A DNA stretch of 64,000 nucleotides from Fen-671 sp963794745 (GTDB lineage: Bacteria; Actinomycetota; Acidimicrobiia; Acidimicrobiales; Palsa-688). The stretch is from assembly GCA_963794745.1 (NCBI GenBank), contig CAWCEZ010000010.1, positions 434,001-498,000 on the forward strand. Reading direction: 5' to 3'. The position numbers and the translations under genes are program-made. Under the pieces are notes generated by a model, which did not search any database, was not told the DNA's origin, and was given only the letters and a program-made list of their open reading frames with translations. Of this stretch, positions 16,382 through 27,005 are shown piece by piece. Position 1 is the stretch's first letter. Each line of letters starts with the position of its first letter.

Positions 16382-17534
16382 ATGAGGAGTTATCAGCGTG
16401 ACGTGGCTGGGAAGCACCGGCGCAGCGCCTGGCTTCGGCCTGCCGCGATGCTGTCAGCGGTCGCCATGACAGCCACTTTGAGCATTGTTTCAGGCGCCAC
16501 GAGCGTCGGAGCGAGCACCGTGAAAGCGGACGCGAGCACCGGCTTCCTGGCCTGCGAAGTCACCGATACCGGCGGCATCAATGACCGTTCCTTCAACGCA
16601 TCCGCTTACGCGGGCCTGAAGATCGCTGCAGCGGCAATCCCGGGGCTGACTTACAAGTACCTGGGGTCGACGTCGACCAGCGATTACACGCCAAACATCA
16701 ACACGTTCATAGGCGAGAACTGCGGGATCATCGTCACTGTCGGCTTCGACATGGCAAGCGCCACGCAGACTGCGGCCCAGAAGCACCCGACCCAAAAGTT
16801 CACGATCGTCGACTACACCTACTCGCCCAAGATGAGCAACGTCCTGGGCCTCTACTACGACGACCAACCAGGACGCGTTCCAAGGCGGGTACCTCGCTGC
16901 GGCGATGTCGAAGTCCGGCATCGTGGGTACCTTCGGCGGCCAGAACATCCCGCCCGTCACCATCTACATGGACGGATGGGTCGCCGGCGTGCGTTACTAC
17001 GACAAGCTCAACCACAAGCGTGTCTCGGTGTTGGGCTGGACCCCCACGCCCGGCCGGCCGGCCAACAGCCTGGCCGGGAACGGCTTGTTCACCAACGACT
17101 TCACCAACACTGCGCTAGGCAAGACCGACACGCAAACCCTTCTTGGCCAGGGTGCCGACGTCATCTTCCCAGTGGCCGGTTCCGTGGGCCTGGGTGCCGC
17201 GGCAGCAGTCAAGGAAGCCGGCGCTGGCAACTACATGGAGTGGGTCGATACTGATGGCTGTGTCTCGGCACCGCAGTATTGCAACCTGTTCATCACCAGC
17301 GTGACCAAAGGCATCGCAGCCTCGGTTTCGGCGGCGGTCGAACAAGCAGCCAAGGGGACGTTCAAGGGCGGCAACTACACCGGGGACCTCGCCGACAACG
17401 GGGTCGGGATCTCCCCGTTCCACGACTTCGCCAGCCGGGTCCCAATGGGCGTGCAGAACGAGCTCAACAAGATCAAGGCCGGGATCATCGCCGGCAAGAT
17501 CTCGGTCAACCCCAACTCGTACCCCGTCGCCTAG
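16382..17534 (+). pseudogene. BMP-family nucleoside-binding protein of an ABC importer, one frame break
   Basis: The substrate-binding component of a BmpA/Med-type importer. The N-terminal part has a signal peptide, then F-L-A-C-E-V-T-D-T-G-G-I-N-D-R-S-F-N, the family signature, and reads on to F-T-I-V-D-Y-T-Y. At about 16862 one extra base shifts the frame. The second frame continues with Q-D-A-F-Q-G-G-Y-L-A-A-A-M, G-T-F-G-G-Q-N-I, G-A-D-V-I-F-P-V-A-G and W-V-D-T-D-G to the stop at 17534. Joined, it would be about 380 residues, normal for the family. No lipobox cysteine is evident after the signal peptide. The break may be a sequencing error, since the rest of the transporter is intact. Confidence 0.85.
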
Positions 17535-17583
17535 TTGACCGTCTGCATTTCCTGACGCGCTCGCAGCCATGAACCCCTAAGCC

Positions 17584-19115
17584 ATGAGGCTCGAGCTAGC
17601 CGGGATAACCAAGGCCTTCGGCCCTCTGGTGGCCAACGACCACGTGGACCTCGCCCTCGTCGAGGGCGAGGTCCACTGTCTTCTGGGAGAGAACGGCGCC
17701 GGCAAGACGACGCTCATGAACATCCTGTTCGGCCTGCTGCACGCGGACTCCGGGGAAATTCGCATCGACGGCGAGCCGGTGCGCTTCGCCGATCCCGGGG
17801 AAGCCGTCCGCCGTGGCATCGGGATGGTGCACCAGCACTTCATGCTCGTCCCCGTGTTCACGGTCGCGGAGAACATCGTTCTCGGCTTTGAGCCGACTCG
17901 GCGTTTGGGGTTCCTCGACCGCCGCAAGGCTCGCACCGACATCCTCCGGCTCTCGCGAGAGTTCGGCCTCGAAGTCGACCCGGACGCCCTCGTGGAGAAC
18001 ATCCCCGTTGGCGCCCAGCAGCGAGTCGAGATCGTCAAGGCTCTGATGCGCGACGCCCAAGTGCTGATCCTGGACGAACCCACTGCGGTGCTCACCCCAC
18101 AGGAATCGGAAGGCCTCTTCAGGGTCATCCGCTCGCTTGCTGAGTCGGGCCGCTCGGTCCTGTTCATCACCCACAAGCTGAAAGAAGTCTTTGCCGTAGC
18201 CGACCGCATCACTGTCATGCGCCTCGGCAAGGTTGTTGGACAGACTACGCCCGGCGAGACCAGCGAGGCTGAGCTTGCCACGATGATGGTCGGCCGCTCA
18301 GTGGAACTGGTCGTGAACAAACGTGAAGCCAACCCCGGCCAGGCCGTGCTCGAGTTGGAGGACCTTACCCTCACCGACGCTCGCGGCGTGACGGTGGTCG
18401 ACCATGTCTCGCTCACGGTGCGCTCTGGCGAGGTGGTCGCCGTGGCCGGCGTCCAGGGCAACGGTCAAACCGAGCTGACGGAGGCGATCACGGGGTTGCA
18501 CCACGGGAGCGTCACTCAAGGCTCTATCCGGCTCGGGGGCCAGGACCTTACCCACACCTCTCCTCGCCAGGCGCTACGGTCCGGCATCGCCAACATCCCC
18601 GAAGACCGCCAGGTCGACGGGCTCGTGCTCTCCATGTCAATCGCGGACAACCTTGTGCTCGACGTTTTCAACCAGGAGCCGAACGCCCGGTTCGGGCGCC
18701 GCGACCTCACCCGGGTGAGGGGCGACGGGGAACGAAAGCTGAAGGAGTTCGACATCCGGGCCGCCTCGGCCGAGGTGGCCGTAGGTACCTTGTCGGGTGG
18801 CAACCAACAAAAGGTCGTGGTGGCCCGCGAATTGTCCAGGCCGGTGACTTTGCTGGTCGCTTCCCAGCCGACACGCGGGCTCGACGTAGGTTCGATCGAG
18901 TACGTCCACCGGCGCATTATCGACGAGCGGGACCGAGGGGCGGGCGTACTGCTCGTGTCGTCCGAGCTGGACGAGGTGATAGCGCTGGCAGACCAGATCG
19001 CTGTCATGTGCCGAGGGAGGATCGTCGGCGTCGTGCCACCCAGCACATCGCGCGAACAGATCGGGCTCCTGATGGCCGGCGTGGAGCAGGACGCCGTTGC
19101 GGGGCAGGGGGGGCC

Positions 19116-19119
<4 letters not shown>
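17584..19119 (+). CDS. Nucleoside ABC importer, duplicated ATP-binding subunit
   Basis: 511 residues with two ABC domains, like NupA/YufO and RbsA. The first has Walker A G-E-N-G-A-G-K-T-T-L, Q-loop V-H-Q-H-F-M-L-V-P-V-F-T-V, signature P-V-G-A-Q-Q-R-V-E-I-V and Walker B L-I-L-D-E-P-T-A-V-L-T-P. The second has a degenerate Walker A (G-V-Q-G-N-G-Q-T-E-L), a normal signature L-S-G-G-N-Q-Q-K-V-V-V-A, and a Walker B reading L-L-V-A-S-Q-P-T-R-G-L-D, where the usual D-E is replaced by S-Q as in this family. It lies 49 bases after the binding-protein gene and its TGA overlaps the TTG start of the permease. Confidence 0.92.
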
Positions 19120-20422
<1,303 letters not shown>

Positions 20423-20426
<4 letters not shown>

Positions 20427-21709
20427 GCGTCCTAGCCCTCAGCCCGGAGGCGGCCGAACTGGCCAAACCCGATGGCAGGATCGTGTCGCCCGCCCGGGTG
20501 CGCGGCATGGGGATCTTCCTGCTCCTGCTCGCCCTGGTGATGGTCGGCCCTCTTGGCTTGAGCGTCCACGATCATGTCGAGGCCACCTTCTTGCTCAACG
20601 CTCAGCCGGCTTTCCACCTGGCGCCACTTGTCATGCCGGTGCGTTGGACCGCGGTCGTGCTCGCGATCGTTTGTGCCGGTCTCGGTACGACGCTGTGCAT
20701 CAGGACGCGTGGGCGAGGTAGCTACGTCCTGCTGAGCGTGGGTGTACTGGTGTTCCTCTGGACGTTCCTGACCTGGGTGGCGCGCGGCGCCGACCTGAAC
20801 CTTGTCGACCTACTGGCTGAATCGCTCGCGTACTCGACGCCGCTTCTCTACGGGTCGATGTCGGGCATGATGTGCGAGCGGTCCGGAGTCGTGAACATCG
20901 CCATAGAGGGCCAGTTCCTTTCGGGCGCCTTCCTGGCCGAAATGGTGAGCAGCGCGACCAACAACCTGTGGCTCGGCGTGGCAGCCGGTGCCATTGCGGG
21001 AGCCCTGTTCGGTTGGCTGCTGGCGTTCCTGGCGCTCCGCTACGGTGCCGACCAGATCATCGTCGGCGTGGTGATCGTCGCGTTCTGCACCGGCCTGACC
21101 AATTTCTTGACCGAGCAGGTGCTGAGCCCGGACCAAAACCTGAATGCCGGCGGCGGTTTTTCGTCGTTCGGGATCCCATTGCTGGACAAGATCCCCGTGA
21201 TCGGGCCAGCGCTTTTCAACCAGAACGACTTCTTCTACGGGGCCATCATCCTTCTCGTGCTGATGCATATCGGGTTGTTCAAGACGCGCTGGGGCCTGCG
21301 CTCGAGGGCTGTCGGCGAGCACCCGAGGGCCGCCGAAACAGTCGGTATCCACGTACTTTCAGTGCGCTACCGCAACGTGATATTGGGCGGGGTGATCGCC
21401 GGGATCGGCGGAGCCTGGTTCACGGTCGGTAGCGGGGAGGAGTTCTCGGCCGGCATGACTGCCGGGCTCGGCTACGTTGCCCTGGCGGTGATGATCTTCG
21501 GCCGCTGGCGTCCGTACCGGGCGCTCTCCGCGGCGCTGCTTTTCGGGTTTTCCCAGGCGCTCCCTGGCTACCTGGAAGTGCTGAACGTGAGCATCCCGGC
21601 CCCGTTCTTGTCGATGGCGCCATACCTGATCACAATCGCCGTCGTCGCGGGCCTCGTGGGACGGGTGCGCCCTCCGGCCGCGGACGGCGTCCCGTACAGC
21701 CGCGAGTAG
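20423..21709 (+). CDS. Nucleoside ABC importer permease 2
   Basis: About 428 residues from GTG 20423, overlapping the previous stop as GTGA. It is the YufQ/NupC-type partner. The family's opening block A-Y-S-T-P-L-L-Y-G-S-M-S-G-M-M-C-E-R-S-G-V-V-N-I appears near residue 145, followed by A-I-E-G-Q-F and the cytoplasmic loop L-R-S-R-A-V-G-E-H-P-R-A-A-E-T-V-G. The N-terminal 130 residues contain three extra membrane segments. The gene ends four bases from the convergent PfkB kinase gene. Confidence 0.88.
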
Positions 21710-21713
21710 CCCC

Positions 21714-22619
21714 TCAGTCCCACGAGCGCGCGCCAGGCTCGGCCACCACGCGGGCGGCGGCTGCGAGGCCAGCCCTGAGTGCCTGATCGGCCCCGTCACC
21801 ACTGAGCCGCCGAGCCAGGAACGTCCCGGTGAAGGCGTCGCCTGCACCCGTCGTATCGGCCACCTCCACCTCGTCCGCCGAGCAATGAAGACGATCGTCA
21901 CCCGGGCCGGACCACAGCGCCCCGTCGGCCCCGAGAGTCACGACCACCTCGCGGTAATGGGCGCGCAGCGCTGCCAAGACATCGTCGGGATGCGTAGCGC
22001 CTGTCAGCGCCCTGCCCTCGTCGAGGTTGGCGCAGCACCACTCGATGCCTTGTGTCCACGAAACGAACGCGTCGGCGCCGACGGCAGCCAGCGGCCCCGC
22101 CGAGCAGGGGTCGACCGAGCGGGTCATCCCAGCGGCTGCCGCAAGCTGGAGGGCCGCCAGCCCGACAGGGCGGGTCGCCTCGTCGAGCAGTTCGTAGCCC
22201 GACAGGTGTAGGTGCCTCCCGGCTACGAACAAAACGGGGTCGAGGGCGTCGGTACCGAGCTGGAGGTTGGCGCCGCGGTCGGTGAGCATCGACCGTTCCC
22301 CGGAAGCGTCGACGAGGGCGACGACCACCCCGGTGCGCTGCCCTCGCTGCACCTGGAGGTGCAGCTGGGCCCCCGTGGTAGCGAGCGCGGCTGCGGCTGC
22401 GCGACCGGGCTCATCATCGCCGACGGCGGCCACCAGATGGACCTCGGCGCCCGCGGCGGCGAGCGCCACGGCCTGGTTTGCAGCCGACCCACCAGGAGAA
22501 ACGACGACCTTGGAAGGTGTATCGCTACCCCGGTTGAAGGGCCCAAGAGGCAGCACCACTACGTCGACCATTATGTCGCCGACCACGACGACCACTGGTC
22601 GTTGCACCGGGGACGCCAC
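21714..22619 (-). CDS. PfkB-family carbohydrate/nucleoside kinase
   Basis: A 301-residue kinase with the PfkB signatures: G-D-I-M-V-D near residue 14, S-P-G-G-S-A-A-N-Q-A-V-A-L-A at 41-54, and the catalytic C-terminal D-T-T-G-A-G-D-A-F-T-G. Family members phosphorylate ribose, adenosine, pseudouridine and other sugars. Because psuG (pseudouridine-5'-phosphate glycosidase) is in the same locus and a clear ribokinase gene is already present, pseudouridine kinase is the most attractive role; ribokinase or nucleoside kinase is also possible. It is the only gene of this part of the locus on the minus strand. Confidence 0.8.
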   Translation of the reverse strand: MASPVQRPVVVVVGDIMVDVVVLPLGPFNRGSDTPSKVVVSPGGSAANQAVALAAAGAEVHLVAAVGDDEPGRAAAAALATTGAQLHLQVQRGQRTGVVVALVDASGERSMLTDRGANLQLGTDALDPVLFVAGRHLHLSGYELLDEATRPVGLAALQLAAAAGMTRSVDPCSAGPLAAVGADAFVSWTQGIEWCCANLDEGRALTGATHPDDVLAALRAHYREVVVTLGADGALWSGPGDDRLHCSADEVEVADTTGAGDAFTGTFLARRLSGDGADQALRAGLAAAARVVAEPGARSWD

Positions 22620-22651
22620 CGCGAGGCAGCGTAGTCACCGCCGGCTATGTG

Positions 22652-22657
22652 TAGTGT
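22652..22657 (+). promoter_or_regulatory. -10 hexamer for leaderless cytidine deaminase gene
   Basis: TAGTGT ends seven bases before GTG 22665, the same spacing seen ahead of the adenosine deaminase, aminotransferase, pheA and dnaX genes. It supports GTG 22665 over the upstream ATG 22647 as start. Confidence 0.5.
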
Positions 22658-22664
22658 CACCAAC

Positions 22665-23123
22665 GTGCCAGCGCCCCTCGACACGACACCCACCGGTAGC
22701 CCCAGCCAGGTTCCCGACTGGGACATGCTCCGGCGGGCCGCCGATGCGGCAGCGGCCCATGCCTACGCGCCTTACTCCGGCCTCCGAGTCGGCGCAGCCG
22801 GGCTCAGCCAAGACGGCACCCTCGTCACCGGGTGCAACATCGAGAACGCCTCCTTTGGCCTCACGCTCTGCGCGGAATGTGGGCTCGTCTCAGCCCTGGT
22901 CGGCGGCGGGCACGGGCGGCTGGTGGCCATGAGCGTGACAGCAGGGGACGGGTTCCCGCTCGCGCCCTGCGGCCGATGCCGGCAACTCCTGATGGAGCAC
23001 GGCGGACCTGGCCTGCTCGTGGACGGCGGGCCCACGGCGCCGCCTCAACGCCTCGCTGAACTGCTCCCCGGCGCTTTCGGCGCCGCCGACATCGAGGCCC
23101 GGGGTAGCCATGTCGCCGGGTAG
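22665..23123 (+). CDS. cdd: Cytidine deaminase
   Basis: About 152 residues. It deaminates cytidine and deoxycytidine to uridine and deoxyuridine. The zinc site is seen in N-I-E-N-A-S-F-G-L-T-L-C-A-E-C and P-C-G-R-C-R-Q-L-L, with the catalytic glutamate in C-A-E. The residue after C-A-E is Cys instead of the usual Arg, an oddity that may add a fourth thiol near the metal. Y-A-P-Y-S-G-L-R-V-G-A-A near residue 35 is the substrate-binding N-terminal block. The stop is inside a tandem duplication shared with the deoA start. GTG 22665 is preferred over ATG 22647. Confidence 0.9.
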   Translation: MPAPLDTTPTGSPSQVPDWDMLRRAADAAAAHAYAPYSGLRVGAAGLSQDGTLVTGCNIENASFGLTLCAECGLVSALVGGGHGRLVAMSVTAGDGFPLAPCGRCRQLLMEHGGPGLLVDGGPTAPPQRLAELLPGAFGAADIEARGSHVAG

Positions 23124-23133
23124 CCATGTCGCC
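23102..23133 (+). repeat. 16-nt tandem duplication across the cdd/deoA junction
   Basis: Two identical copies of GGGTAGCCATGTCGCC. The second copy contains both the cdd stop (with its neighbour bases) and the deoA ATG at 23126. Because 16 is not a multiple of three, the duplication would have moved the overlap between the two genes. Confidence 0.9.
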
Positions 23134-24442
23134 GGGTAACGCGCCGCCGGGTAGCGCGCCGGCCCTCTTCGACGCGGTCGACCTCGTGCGCACCAAGCGC
23201 GACGGCGGCGAGCTCACCGATGACGAGATCCGCTGGCTGATCGACGCCTACGTCGCCGGCACAGTCCCTGACGAGCAGGTCGCGGCATTGTTGATGGCTA
23301 TCTACCTGCGCGGGATGTCACCGAGGGAGAGGGGCACCCTAACGCTCGCCATAGTCGCTTCAGGCGAGGTGGTGGACCTGTCGGGGCTTTCCCGCCCAAG
23401 CGTTGACAAGCACTCCACGGGGGGTGTCGGGGACAAGGTCTCATTGGTGCTGGCGCCGCTGGTGGCGTCGCTCGGGGCGGCCGTCCCCCAGCTGTCGGGG
23501 CGGGGGCTCGGGCATACCGGAGGGACCCTCGACAAGCTCGAGGCTATCCCGGGATGGCGCTCTCAGCTCACGACGGCAGAGGTCCTCGACCAGCTCGAGT
23601 CTGTGGGCTGCGTGATATCCGCGGCCGGCGCTTCCCTGGCGCCGGCTGACCGCAAGCTCTACGCCCTGCGTGATGTCACCGGCACGGTCGAGTCCATCCC
23701 TTTGATCGCCTCGTCGATCATGTCCAAGAAGATCGCCGAGGGGACCTCCTCCCTGGTGCTCGACGTGAAGGTGGGATCGGGCGCGTTCATGACCGGTCGC
23801 GGGCGAGCAGCTGAGCTCGCCACGGCCATGGTGGAGATCGGTAGGAGCGCCAACCTGAAGGTGGCTGCGCTGCTCACCGCGATGGACGTCCCGCTCGGCC
23901 GCGCCGTCGGCAACGCTGTCGAGGTAACTGAGGCGGTCGAGACGCTGGAGGGCCATGGCCCGGACGACCTGGTCGCCGTTACGGTAGCCCTCGCGGAGGT
24001 GATGCTCGAGCTGGCCGGTCTGGCCGGGGACCCGCGCCGGGCCCTCGAAGACGGCTCAGCCCTGAGCGTCTGGCGGGCGATGGTGCGAGCTCAGGGGGGC
24101 GACCCCGATGCGCCGCTCCCCGTGGCCAGTGTGGTCGAACCGGTCCTTGCCGAACGCGACGGGTTCCTCGCCCGCCTCGAAGCCCGCTCGGTCGGCGTCG
24201 CCGCCTGGCGACTTGGGGCGGGCAGAGCCAAAAAAGAAGACCCGGTCTTGGCCAGTGCCGGGATCGTCTGCCTGGTCAAGCCTGGAGAGCCGGTGAGCAA
24301 GGGCCAGCCGGTCCTCGAGCTGCACACCGACGACCCGTCCCGCTTGGAGCGCGCCAGGGAAGCGCTGCGCGGCGCCATGGAAGTCACTCCTGAGGCACCC
24401 GTCGTTGCCTCTAGCCCGCTCGTGATCGAGCGAATTGGCTGA
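23126..24442 (+). CDS. deoA: Pyrimidine-nucleoside (thymidine) phosphorylase
   Basis: A 438-residue enzyme that phosphorolyses thymidine, deoxyuridine and possibly uridine to the base and (deoxy)ribose-1-phosphate. The family signature is S-G-R-G-L-G-H-T-G-G-T-L-D-K-L-E near residue 128. The phosphate-binding loop is D-K-H-S-T-G-G-V-G-D-K-V-S-L near 94, and I-M-S-K-K-I-A-E-G near 200 binds the base. The C-terminal alpha/beta domain is complete. A short N-terminal stretch of Pro/Gly before F-D-A-V-D-L is non-conserved. It abuts cdd, so uridine and deoxyuridine made by Cdd go straight to this step. Confidence 0.92.
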   Translation: MSPGNAPPGSAPALFDAVDLVRTKRDGGELTDDEIRWLIDAYVAGTVPDEQVAALLMAIYLRGMSPRERGTLTLAIVASGEVVDLSGLSRPSVDKHSTGGVGDKVSLVLAPLVASLGAAVPQLSGRGLGHTGGTLDKLEAIPGWRSQLTTAEVLDQLESVGCVISAAGASLAPADRKLYALRDVTGTVESIPLIASSIMSKKIAEGTSSLVLDVKVGSGAFMTGRGRAAELATAMVEIGRSANLKVAALLTAMDVPLGRAVGNAVEVTEAVETLEGHGPDDLVAVTVALAEVMLELAGLAGDPRRALEDGSALSVWRAMVRAQGGDPDAPLPVASVVEPVLAERDGFLARLEARSVGVAAWRLGAGRAKKEDPVLASAGIVCLVKPGEPVSKGQPVLELHTDDPSRLERAREALRGAMEVTPEAPVVASSPLVIERIG

Positions 24443-24463
24443 GCCCGGGACTGGGGCGGTTGG

Positions 24464-24469
24464 TAGCGT
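24464..24469 (+). promoter_or_regulatory. -10 hexamer for the adenosine deaminase gene
   Basis: TAGCGT lies nine bases before ATG 24479, and no ribosome-binding sequence is seen. A leaderless or nearly leaderless transcript is likely. Confidence 0.45.
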
Positions 24470-24478
24470 ACGCAGGGT

Positions 24479-25630
24479 ATGCCGGAGACCCAGCCAACGC
24501 TCGAACAGATCCGCCGGGCGCCCAAGGTGCTCCTCCACGATCACCTCGACGGCGGCCTCAGACCGGCAACGGTCGTGGAGCTGGCGGAGTCCATCGGGTA
24601 TGAGGATCTCCCCGCCAAGGACCCTGAAGAGCTGAGCCGGTGGTTCGTAACCGAGACGCCGCGCCGGAACCTCGTTCGCTACCTCGAAGGTTTCAAGCAC
24701 ACGGTCGCCGTCATGCAGACGACAGAGGCACTCGAGCGTGTCGCCCGCGAATGTGTGGAGGACCTGGCCGACGACGGCGTGGTTTATGCCGAGGTCCGTT
24801 TCGCTCCTGAGCTCCACACCGAAGGTGGTCTCCGGTTGGAGGCGGTCGCCGAAGCGGTGCTGGCCGGCTTCGCTGCCGGGATGGACCGCGCCCGCGACGC
24901 TCGGGCCCCCATAGTGGTACGGGCACTGTTCACGGCCATGCGCACAGCCGCCCGCTCTCTCGAGATCGCCGAACTGGCAGTGCACTACCGCGACGTCGGG
25001 GTCGCCGGCTTCGATGTGGCCGGCCCCGAGGTGGGGTACCCGCCCACGCTGCACCTCGAGGCGTTCACGCTTGTCCAACGCGAGAGCTTTCATGCGACGG
25101 TGCACGCCGGCGAGGCCTTCGGGCTCCCGTCTATCTGGCAGGCCCTGCAGTGGTGCGGCGCCGAGCGGTTGGGCCACGGGGTCCGCCTCGTTGACGACAT
25201 CACGGTCCACGACGACGGCACGATAACTCTTGGCAGGCTGGCGAGTTACGTCCGGGACTGCCGGGTGGCCCTCGAGCTTTGCCCGACATCCAACGTCCAT
25301 ACCGGTGCCGTCGTCGGCCTGGCCGAGCACCCCATCGGTATGTTCCGCCGGCTTGGCTTCCGGGCCACCATCAATACCGACAACCGGCTCATGAGCGGGG
25401 TGAGCCTGTCGTCGGAGATGGCCCGCTGCTCAGAGGTCTTCGGCTGGGGCTGGCCCGACCTGCGCTGGCTTTCGATCAACGCCATGAAGAGCTCGTTCTT
25501 CGAATTCGACGAGCGACTGGCGTTGATCAACGGTGTCATCAAGCCGGGTTACGATGCACTGGCCGCCGAGTCCGCCTTCCGGGTTTCCTCACCAGGCATT
25601 GCCGGCACAGTGCCACGCCAAGCCAGCTGA
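24479..25630 (+). CDS. add: Adenosine deaminase
   Basis: A 383-residue zinc enzyme that converts adenosine and deoxyadenosine to inosine. The metal ligands are seen in L-L-H-D-H-L-D-G-G near residue 19 and V-H-A-G-E near 204. The catalytic glutamate is in that H-A-G-E motif. Further ligands appear in G-H-G-V-R-L and the I-N-T-D-N-R segment (usual S-L-N-T-D-D-P), with N-R replacing the second Asp region, a variant seen in actinobacterial Add. The canonical L-E-L-C-P-T-S-N is present. No purine-nucleoside phosphorylase gene is in the window. Confidence 0.9.
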   Translation: MPETQPTLEQIRRAPKVLLHDHLDGGLRPATVVELAESIGYEDLPAKDPEELSRWFVTETPRRNLVRYLEGFKHTVAVMQTTEALERVARECVEDLADDGVVYAEVRFAPELHTEGGLRLEAVAEAVLAGFAAGMDRARDARAPIVVRALFTAMRTAARSLEIAELAVHYRDVGVAGFDVAGPEVGYPPTLHLEAFTLVQRESFHATVHAGEAFGLPSIWQALQWCGAERLGHGVRLVDDITVHDDGTITLGRLASYVRDCRVALELCPTSNVHTGAVVGLAEHPIGMFRRLGFRATINTDNRLMSGVSLSSEMARCSEVFGWGWPDLRWLSINAMKSSFFEFDERLALINGVIKPGYDALAAESAFRVSSPGIAGTVPRQAS

Positions 25631-25681
25631 CAGGGCCGAGATGGGCGCTGAGCGCCACTGGGACGCCGGTTGCAGCGGCAG

Positions 25682-25687
25682 TAGCAT
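25682..25687 (+). promoter_or_regulatory. -10 hexamer for the class III aminotransferase gene
   Basis: TAGCAT ends six bases before GTG 25694 with no ribosome site between, consistent with a leaderless transcript. Confidence 0.5.
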
Positions 25688-25693
25688 GTCGAA

Positions 25694-26983
25694 GTGGACC
25701 ATCCTGAGTTGCTCGAGCGGCACCGCAAGGTCCTGCCGTCCTGGCTAACGCTCTACTACGACGAACCGATCGAGTTGGTCTCTGGCAAGGGTTGCGTTGT
25801 AACCGACGCCGAGGGCAGGGACTACCTCGACTTCTTCGGCGGGATCCTTACGACAATGACCGGCCACTCGGTGCCAGAGGTCGTCGAGGCAATACGGGAA
25901 CAGGCCGGCCGGCTACTGCATTCTTCGACCCTGTACCTGATCCGCCCCATGGTCGAACTGGCTGAGAAGATCGCCGCTCTGTCCACGGTCCCGGACGCCA
26001 AGGTGTTTTTTGTCAACTCCGGGACTGAGGCCAACGAGGCCGCTCTGTTGTTTTGTTGTACGGCAAGGCGCTCCAACCAGGTGCTGGCGCTGCGCAATAG
26101 CTACCACGGCCGTTCGTTCACTGCGATGTCGGTGACCGGCAACCGCTCCTGGTCCGCTTCCAGCTTGAGCCCTCTCCAGGTGAGCTACCTCCACAACGGC
26201 GACCGCCGGCGCAGCCCGTTCGCCCACCTTGGCGACGAGGAGTTCAACGCCGCCTGCGCGCAGGACTTGCGCCAGGTCATCGAGACCACGACCGCAGGCG
26301 ACGTCGCCTGCATGATCGCGGAGCCTATCCAGGGAGTGGGCGGGTTTATCATCCCGCCCGATGGGTTCTTCGCCTCTTTGAAGCAGGTGCTCGACGAATT
26401 TGGCATCCCGTTTATTTCCGACGAGGTGCAAACGGGTTGGGGCCGCACCGGTTCGCACTTCTGGGGGTTCCAGGCCCACGGGATAACTCCCGATCTTCTG
26501 ACCTTCGCCAAGGGCGTAGGCAATGGCATGGCTATCGCCGGGGTGGTGGGCCGCGGCGAGCTAGTGGACTCGCTCCAGGCGGCTTCGATCTCGACCTTCG
26601 GGGGCAACCCTTTGGCGACGACCGCCGCATTGGCCAACCTCGATTATCTTGTTTCCCACGACCTCCAGGCCAACGCCAAATTGGTCGGGGACTTCTTGTT
26701 GGAGGGCCTGCTCCGATTGGCCGAAAGCTCCGACATTGTCGGCGAAGTCCGCGGCAAGGGGCTCATGATCGGCGTCGAGCTTGTCGCGCCCGGCAGCGCA
26801 ACACCGTCGGCGCCAGCCGCCGGCCGTGTCCTCGAAGAGACCCGGGCGCGAGGCGTGCTCATCGGCAAAGGCGGTCTCTACGGCAACGTGCTGCGTATCG
26901 CACCACCCCTGTCGGTGAGCATGCAGCAGGCTGAAGAAGCGCTGGCGGTACTGGGTGACGCCCTTCGCGCCGCCGAGATCTGA
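25694..26983 (+). CDS. Class III aminotransferase, AGXT2-like (probable beta-alanine transaminase)
   Basis: A 429-residue PLP enzyme of fold type I. Visible features are F-V-N-S-G-T-E-A-N-E-A-A-L near residue 105, the S-Y-H-G-R-S loop, I-A-E-P-I-Q-G-V-G-G, I-S-D-E-V-Q-T-G-W-G-R-T-G, and the PLP lysine in T-F-A-K-G-V-G-N-G-M. The sequence resembles alanine-glyoxylate aminotransferase 2, which also accepts beta-alanine and beta-aminoisobutyrate. It sits directly upstream of beta-ureidopropionase and dihydropyrimidinase, so transamination of beta-alanine to malonate semialdehyde is the likely job. Confidence 0.85.
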   Translation: MDHPELLERHRKVLPSWLTLYYDEPIELVSGKGCVVTDAEGRDYLDFFGGILTTMTGHSVPEVVEAIREQAGRLLHSSTLYLIRPMVELAEKIAALSTVPDAKVFFVNSGTEANEAALLFCCTARRSNQVLALRNSYHGRSFTAMSVTGNRSWSASSLSPLQVSYLHNGDRRRSPFAHLGDEEFNAACAQDLRQVIETTTAGDVACMIAEPIQGVGGFIIPPDGFFASLKQVLDEFGIPFISDEVQTGWGRTGSHFWGFQAHGITPDLLTFAKGVGNGMAIAGVVGRGELVDSLQAASISTFGGNPLATTAALANLDYLVSHDLQANAKLVGDFLLEGLLRLAESSDIVGEVRGKGLMIGVELVAPGSATPSAPAAGRVLEETRARGVLIGKGGLYGNVLRIAPPLSVSMQQAEEALAVLGDALRAAEI

Positions 26984-27005
26984 ACTTCAGAGAGGAGCAC
27001 AACGC

